NCBI RefSeq assembly: GCF_900094555.1
Contig: NZ_FMAC01000002.1
Location: forward strand, 620,001 to 684,000
DNA from: Martinezella hainanensis
GTDB taxonomy: Bacteria; Pseudomonadota; Alphaproteobacteria; Rhizobiales; Rhizobiaceae
Direction of reading: 5' to 3'
Length of the DNA: 64,000 nt
The notes beneath the pieces were generated by a model. It was given only the letters and a program-made list of their open reading frames with translations. It ran no database searches and was not told where the DNA came from. This document shows positions 60,764 through 64,000 of this stretch, in pieces (within the stretch, counting starts at the first letter, position 1; the number at the start of each line of letters is the position of its first letter). Position numbers and translations under genes: made by a program.

Positions 60764-62200
60764 TCAGGCGCTTTCCGCGAACACTGGCGCCTGCACGCCG
60801 AGCCACTTCGCACAATCGGCAAGCGCACGCTTGGCGATGAGTTGGCGCTTCATGATCGTCTTGTCCTTACCGCGAAAGCGCTTTACGCCCTCCGGCTTGA
60901 CGATCGAGCCAGGTTCCAGCTCCGGGAACAGCCCGAAATTGATGTTCATCGGCTGGAAGGAGCGCTTGCCCGGCTCTTCGTCCGATACGATGTGGCCGCC
61001 GGTGATGTGGTTCAGCAATGAGCCGAGTGCTGTCGTGGACGGCGGCAGCGAGGGTGCTTCGCCCTTACGCTCGGCAGCGGCGAAACGGCCGGCGAGCAGC
61101 CCGATGCTGGCGCTCTCGACATAGCCCTCGCAGCCGGTGATTTGCCCGGCAAAACGCAGGCCCGGCCGGGATTTCAGGGCCAGCGAGCGGTCAAGCAGGG
61201 TCGGGGAGTTGATGTAGGTATTGCGATGCAGACCGCCGAGGCGTGCGAATTCCGCATTCTCGAGGCCGGGAATGAGCCGGAAGATTTCCGCCTGCGCGCC
61301 ATACTTCAGTTTCGTCTGGAAGCCGACCATGTTGTAGAGCGTGCCGAGCGCATTGTCCTGGCGCAGCTGCACCACCGCATAGGCCTTCACTGTGGGGTTG
61401 TGGGCATTGGTCAGCCCCATCGGCTTCATCGGCCCGTGGCGCAGCGTCTCGCGCCCGCGCTCCGCCATGACTTCGATCGGCAGGCAGCCGTCGAAATAGG
61501 GCGTGCCTTCCCATTCCTTGAAGCCGACGGCGTCGCCGGCGATCAGCGCATCGATGAAGGCGTTATACTGCGCTTGGTCCATCGGGCAGTTGATATAGTC
61601 CCTGCCGGTGCCGCCGGGGCCGACCTTGTCGTAGCGGGACTGATACCAGCAGACATCCATGTTGATGCTCTCGCGGTAGACGATCGGCGCGATGGCGTCG
61701 AAGAAGGCGAGCGCATCTGCACCGGTTTCAGCCTGGATGGCGCTGGCAAGCCCAGGTGCCGTCAGTGGGCCGGTGGCGATGATCGCCTGGTCCCATTGCC
61801 TGGGCGGTAGGCCCTGGATTTCCTCACGAACGACTGTGATCAGCGGGTGGCCATGTACCGCCTGCGTCACGGCAGCCGAAAAGCCATCGCGGTCGACGGC
61901 GAGCGCACCGCCGGCCGGCACCTGATGCTTGTCCGCGCATGCCATGATCAGCGAGCCCGCCATGCGCATCTCGGCGTGGATGACGCCAACGGCATTGCTG
62001 GTCGCATCGTCGGATCGGAAGGAGTTGGAGCACACGAGTTCGGCGAGATCGTCCGTCTTGTGTGCTTCCGTACCGCGCACGCCGCGCATCTCATGCAGGA
62101 TGACGGGCACGCCGGTATTGGCGATTTGCCATGCGGCTTCCGAACCGGCGAGGCCGCCGCCAATGATGTGAATGGGAGAATGGGAAGTGATCTGTGTCAT
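60764..62200 (-). CDS. trmFO: tRNA (uracil-5-)-methyltransferase TrmFO
   Basis: From ATG 62200 the protein has 478 residues. It has the FAD-binding [18 protein letters not shown] motif, CSNSFRSDD, and the family region [20 protein letters not shown]. TrmFO forms ribothymidine at position 54 of tRNA using methylenetetrahydrofolate, an alternative to TrmA. The gene is convergent with the preceding membrane protein gene and lies before the small DUF1127 genes. Confidence 0.95.
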   Translation of the reverse strand: MTQITSHSPIHIIGGGLAGSEAAWQIANTGVPVILHEMRGVRGTEAHKTDDLAELVCSNSFRSDDATSNAVGVIHAEMRMAGSLIMACADKHQVPAGGALAVDRDGFSAAVTQAVHGHPLITVVREEIQGLPPRQWDQAIIATGPLTAPGLASAIQAETGADALAFFDAIAPIVYRESINMDVCWYQSRYDKVGPGGTGRDYINCPMDQAQYNAFIDALIAGDAVGFKEWEGTPYFDGCLPIEVMAERGRETLRHGPMKPMGLTNAHNPTVKAYAVVQLRQDNALGTLYNMVGFQTKLKYGAQAEIFRLIPGLENAEFARLGGLHRNTYINSPTLLDRSLALKSRPGLRFAGQITGCEGYVESASIGLLAGRFAAAERKGEAPSLPPSTTALGSLLNHITGGHIVSDEEPGKRSFQPMNINFGLFPELEPGSIVKPEGVKRFRGKDKTIMKRQLIAKRALADCAKWLGVQAPVFAESA

Positions 62201-62308
62201 GCGCGCGTCATTATCACGGGCAGGACGGCGATCCAATGCTTTGCTAAAGCATGTCGCGCAAAAGTGGGCTGCGCTTGGGGTCCCGGCGGCATTTCAATCG
62301 CCGGAATC

Positions 62309-62333
62309 AAAAACGGCGCCGAAAGGCGCCGTC
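62309..62333 (-). terminator. Minus-strand terminator after first DUF1127 gene
   Basis: On the minus strand GACGGCGCC and GGCGCCGT form a stem with a TTTC loop, followed by TTTTTGATT. It ends the gene at 62362-62505 before trmFO. Confidence 0.8.
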
Positions 62334-62361
62334 TTGAGGCAGTCTGCTCAGTCCGTTCCTA

Positions 62362-62505
62362 TTAACGGAAAGAACGAGCAGCGATGTTGCGGATTTCGTA
62401 GCGGCTGACGCCGATGTCCGAAAGGGTCTGGCTGGAGAGGTTGCCAAGTTCGTTCAGAGTGCGGCGATAGCTGATCCAGTTCTTTGCAATGCGAAGCGGG
62501 TTCAT
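62362..62505 (-). CDS. DUF1127 protein, 47 residues (first)
   Basis: ATG 62505 (AAGGAC upstream) opens a 47-codon frame. The product contains the DUF1127 core with NWISYRRTLNELGNLSSQT, then LSDIGVSRYEIRNIAARSF. DUF1127 proteins are short Arg-rich factors in alpha- and gammaproteobacteria; in Rhodobacter and Agrobacterium relatives affect RNA turnover and stress. It is followed by its own terminator and preceded by a second DUF1127 gene 305 bases upstream. Confidence 0.85.
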   Translation of the reverse strand: MNPLRIAKNWISYRRTLNELGNLSSQTLSDIGVSRYEIRNIAARSFR

Positions 62506-62733
62506 GATCTTGTCCTTGGTATCTTGTTTGCGGGCGGTACGATTACCGCCTCAGCGCTTGCACTCTATATAGGCGCGAGGACGTGATTTGTGCAGTGCAA
62601 AGAAAAGGCGTCTGCTATGCATTTGTGCAATATGACGCCCAAAAAGCCGCCAATGCTCAAAATTTGTGTGCTTTGCAGATAGGGAATAGCTCGCAGCAGA
62701 ATTGGTCATGCTGCGCTTGCTCAGTCGATAGGC

Positions 62734-62772
62734 AAAAAAGAACGCCCGCCGCGGAGGTCCGCAACGGGCGTT
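62734..62772 (-). terminator. Minus-strand terminator after second DUF1127 gene
   Basis: On the minus strand AACGCCCG and CGGGCGTT form a stem with an inner CGGACC/GGTCCG-like pairing, followed by CTTTTTTG. Confidence 0.82.
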
Positions 62773-62810
62773 GAGAAGGCTTTCGCTGAAAGGCGAAGCC
62801 TATCCGGCGA

Positions 62811-62957
62811 TTAACGGCCGGTGGCTTCGCGAGCAACGCGATGGATGTCGGCGCGGTCGATGCCGAGGTCGTGCAGTTCACGCGAGCTCATACGGCCGAG
62901 TTCGTTAACGGTCTGACGATACTTGCGCCAGTTGTTGAAGGAGCGGGTCAGGTTCAT
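62811..62957 (-). CDS. DUF1127 protein, 48 residues (second)
   Basis: ATG 62957 has AAGGGACT upstream and encodes 48 residues with NNWRKYRQTVNELGRMSSREL and HDLGIDRADIHRVAREATGR, closely paralleling the first copy. The conserved NELGxxS and DxGIxRxxI spacing marks DUF1127. The anti-SD sRNA gene lies 427 bases upstream on the same strand. Confidence 0.88.
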   Translation of the reverse strand: MNLTRSFNNWRKYRQTVNELGRMSSRELHDLGIDRADIHRVAREATGR

Positions 62958-63383
62958 TGTAGTCCCTTTCGAGGATCTCAGGATCGAGCAGTTCCAGGAT
63001 TGGTTCCGCCGTCGATCTAATGGATTTAAATATATGCTGCGCCGCGAAAACTAAAAGAGCGAAAGCTTCATGTCACCTATGCATTAGGTGCAAGTCTTCG
63101 GGGCAATCTGCCCAAGATGGTGGCTGCTTTATGTGCATATCACGGCCAAACGAAGATTGCTGCTGGCGAGTCATTTCAAGCCTGTGCCCAGCATTCCCAA
63201 GCATTTGCAGAGTGCTGCCCGCTTTGGGCCATCATTTCGCCAGCCTTGCTGTTTTGGGGAGATCGATTGGCGGAAAGGCCGCTTTCGGCGGGCGCAAAGT
63301 CGGCTTGGCCGCATGCCTTGACGTCGAGAGCCATTCTTAGGGCTTCGCCCGCTTCCGAGGAGTATAAACCGATTTAGGTGGAC
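62958..63383. other. Region between DUF1127 gene and sRNA
   Basis: These 426 bases contain the upstream region of the second DUF1127 gene and overlapping frames on both strands that have no ribosome site and look non-coding. No other feature was recognised. Confidence 0.5.
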
Positions 63384-63512
63384 AAAAAATAACGCCCACC
63401 GCGGAAGGAGGATGCGGTGGGCGTCATTTATGGTGATTGACGACTTGGGAGGAGGAGTGTCGTCAATCGATCGGAGCGCATTGGGAGGAGGAGTATGCGG
63501 CTCCGAATATGG
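63384..63512 (-). ncRNA. NfeR1/alpha-r14-like small RNA with anti-SD loops
   Basis: On the minus strand three hairpins follow each other. The first (63505-63472) pairs CGGAGC-GCA with TGC(G)GCTCCG; the second (63468-63435) pairs GATTGACGAC exactly with GTCGTCAATC; the third (63424-63391) pairs ACGCCCACCGC with GCGGTGGGCGT and is followed by TATTTTTTG, a Rho-independent terminator. The first two loops both read ACTCCTCCTCCCAA, the third contains TCCTCCTTCC: anti-Shine-Dalgarno motifs. Length (about 125 nt) and layout match the alpha-r14 family, including NfeR1 of S. meliloti, which base-pairs with mRNA ribosome sites. The 5' end is an estimate. Confidence 0.82.
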
Positions 63513-63832
63513 TGTCGGGATATTCATCCCCAGGCTTTGTCCGATCTGCACCGGTCCGGCACGCCACTGCCGTCTTTGTTGTCCTATAAATAGTATGACT
63601 TTTCGAATTTGTGCAGCGCAATAATTTCATGGGAGGCATGAGCTGCGCGCATATCTTTCGCCGGTATCTCTTTACCGGTCCAGAGCATACTCTATGATCG
63701 CTTAATTCCGTATTAATATGACACATATTCCTGTGAGCCGAAGCTTCCGCCCGAAGCACCCGGCTCGCATCGATTGTGTGGCGATTTGTGCTAACTCTGT
63801 CGCAAGCAGAATCGCAGTGAGGGGAGCCGGGC
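63513..63832. other. Region between sRNA and final gene
   Basis: This 320-base stretch lies between the divergent sRNA and the DUF2157-like gene and should contain both promoters. A TATAAAT-like box occurs near 63590. No coding frame is supported. Confidence 0.5.
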
Positions 63833-64000
63833 ATGTACAGAGGCAGGCTGGAGCGGGATCTGAAAATTTGGACCGACAAAGGGCTGGTCGACGCTGGAAC
63901 GGCGAAAGCCATACTGAGCGAATATGACGGTCGCCAGACAAGTTTCAGTGCCGGCCGGGTATTGACCATTATCGCGGCCGTGCTTCTCGGTCTCGCCATA
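63833..64000 (+). CDS. DUF2157-like membrane protein (partial, 3' end outside window)
   Basis: ATG 63833 has GGGGAG upstream; 56 codons lie before the window ends. The product begins MYRGRLERDLKIWTDKGLVDAGTAKAIL, a hydrophilic helical N-terminus followed by the start of a hydrophobic segment (LTIIAAVLLGLAI), the pattern of DUF2157 membrane proteins. Function unknown; the 3' end is cut off. Confidence 0.78.
   Translation, partial: MYRGRLERDLKIWTDKGLVDAGTAKAILSEYDGRQTSFSAGRVLTIIAAVLLGLAI

Noticed and set aside
61142..61810. 222-residue plus-strand frame inside trmFO
   Set aside because: Antisense of trmFO, with no independent evidence.
63171..63551. 126-residue minus-strand frame through the sRNA
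   Set aside because: It runs through the three hairpins of the sRNA and its terminator and has no ribosome site.

Overview
The window reads as a chromosome segment of a Rhizobium-type alphaproteobacterium (Rhizobiaceae). The support is an exoR homologue, a PopZ-like gene beside valS, the run nagZ-scpA-scpB-tatABC-serS-surE-pcm-nlpD-yajC-secDF, tandem DUF1127 genes and an anti-Shine-Dalgarno sRNA of the alpha-r14/NfeR1 type.

Bases 1 to about 27,120 are the right-hand part of a prophage; its terminase, portal and capsid genes must lie left of the window. The order is: P22-like head completion and DNA-ejection genes (2-7851), a small reverse-strand insert carrying a lone Cas2-like protein (7848-8501), tail fibre and tailspike genes (8604-12084), and a lysis cassette with holin, SAR-type endolysin and nested Rz/Rz1 (12116-13423). 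A long AT-richer cargo zone follows, mostly on the minus strand (13888-21147): secreted and membrane proteins of unknown role, an orphan ABC-2 polysaccharide-export permease with a methyltransferase, and a decayed phospholipase-D-type nuclease. Then come an early operon on the minus strand (24940 to 21278) ending in an RNase H and a tyrosine integrase, a divergent repressor with a palindromic operator, and a second tyrosine integrase. That second integrase abuts a 3' piece of tRNA-Cys, which is the attachment site and marks the right end of the element.

From 27,121 onward the sequence is core chromosome. 27.1-29.1 kb is sparse (small membrane peptides and a Rap1a/Tai-like protein). 29.1-38.5 kb holds a PIMT-like methyltransferase, popZ-like, valS, a FadL-type porin, exoR, xthA and erpA. 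38.7-44.7 kb holds dgt, argS and a SPOR-domain protein. 44.7-54.7 kb holds an acetyltransferase, nagZ, scpAB, tatABC, serS, surE, pcm and nlpD, a cell-envelope, export and chromosome-segregation block. 54.8-62.2 kb holds an AAA ATPase, yajC, secDF, a Mth938-like protein, a squalene/phytoene-synthase-like protein and trmFO. The last 2 kb hold two 47-48 aa DUF1127 genes and, upstream on the same strand, a small RNA whose three hairpin loops each carry a CCUCC-type anti-SD motif. The window ends inside a DUF2157-like membrane protein gene.

The most unusual items are the stand-alone Cas2-like moron, the GFLxxL motif shared by four consecutive ejection proteins, two intact integrases in one prophage, the surface-polysaccharide-like cargo, and the DUF1127/anti-SD sRNA neighbourhood.
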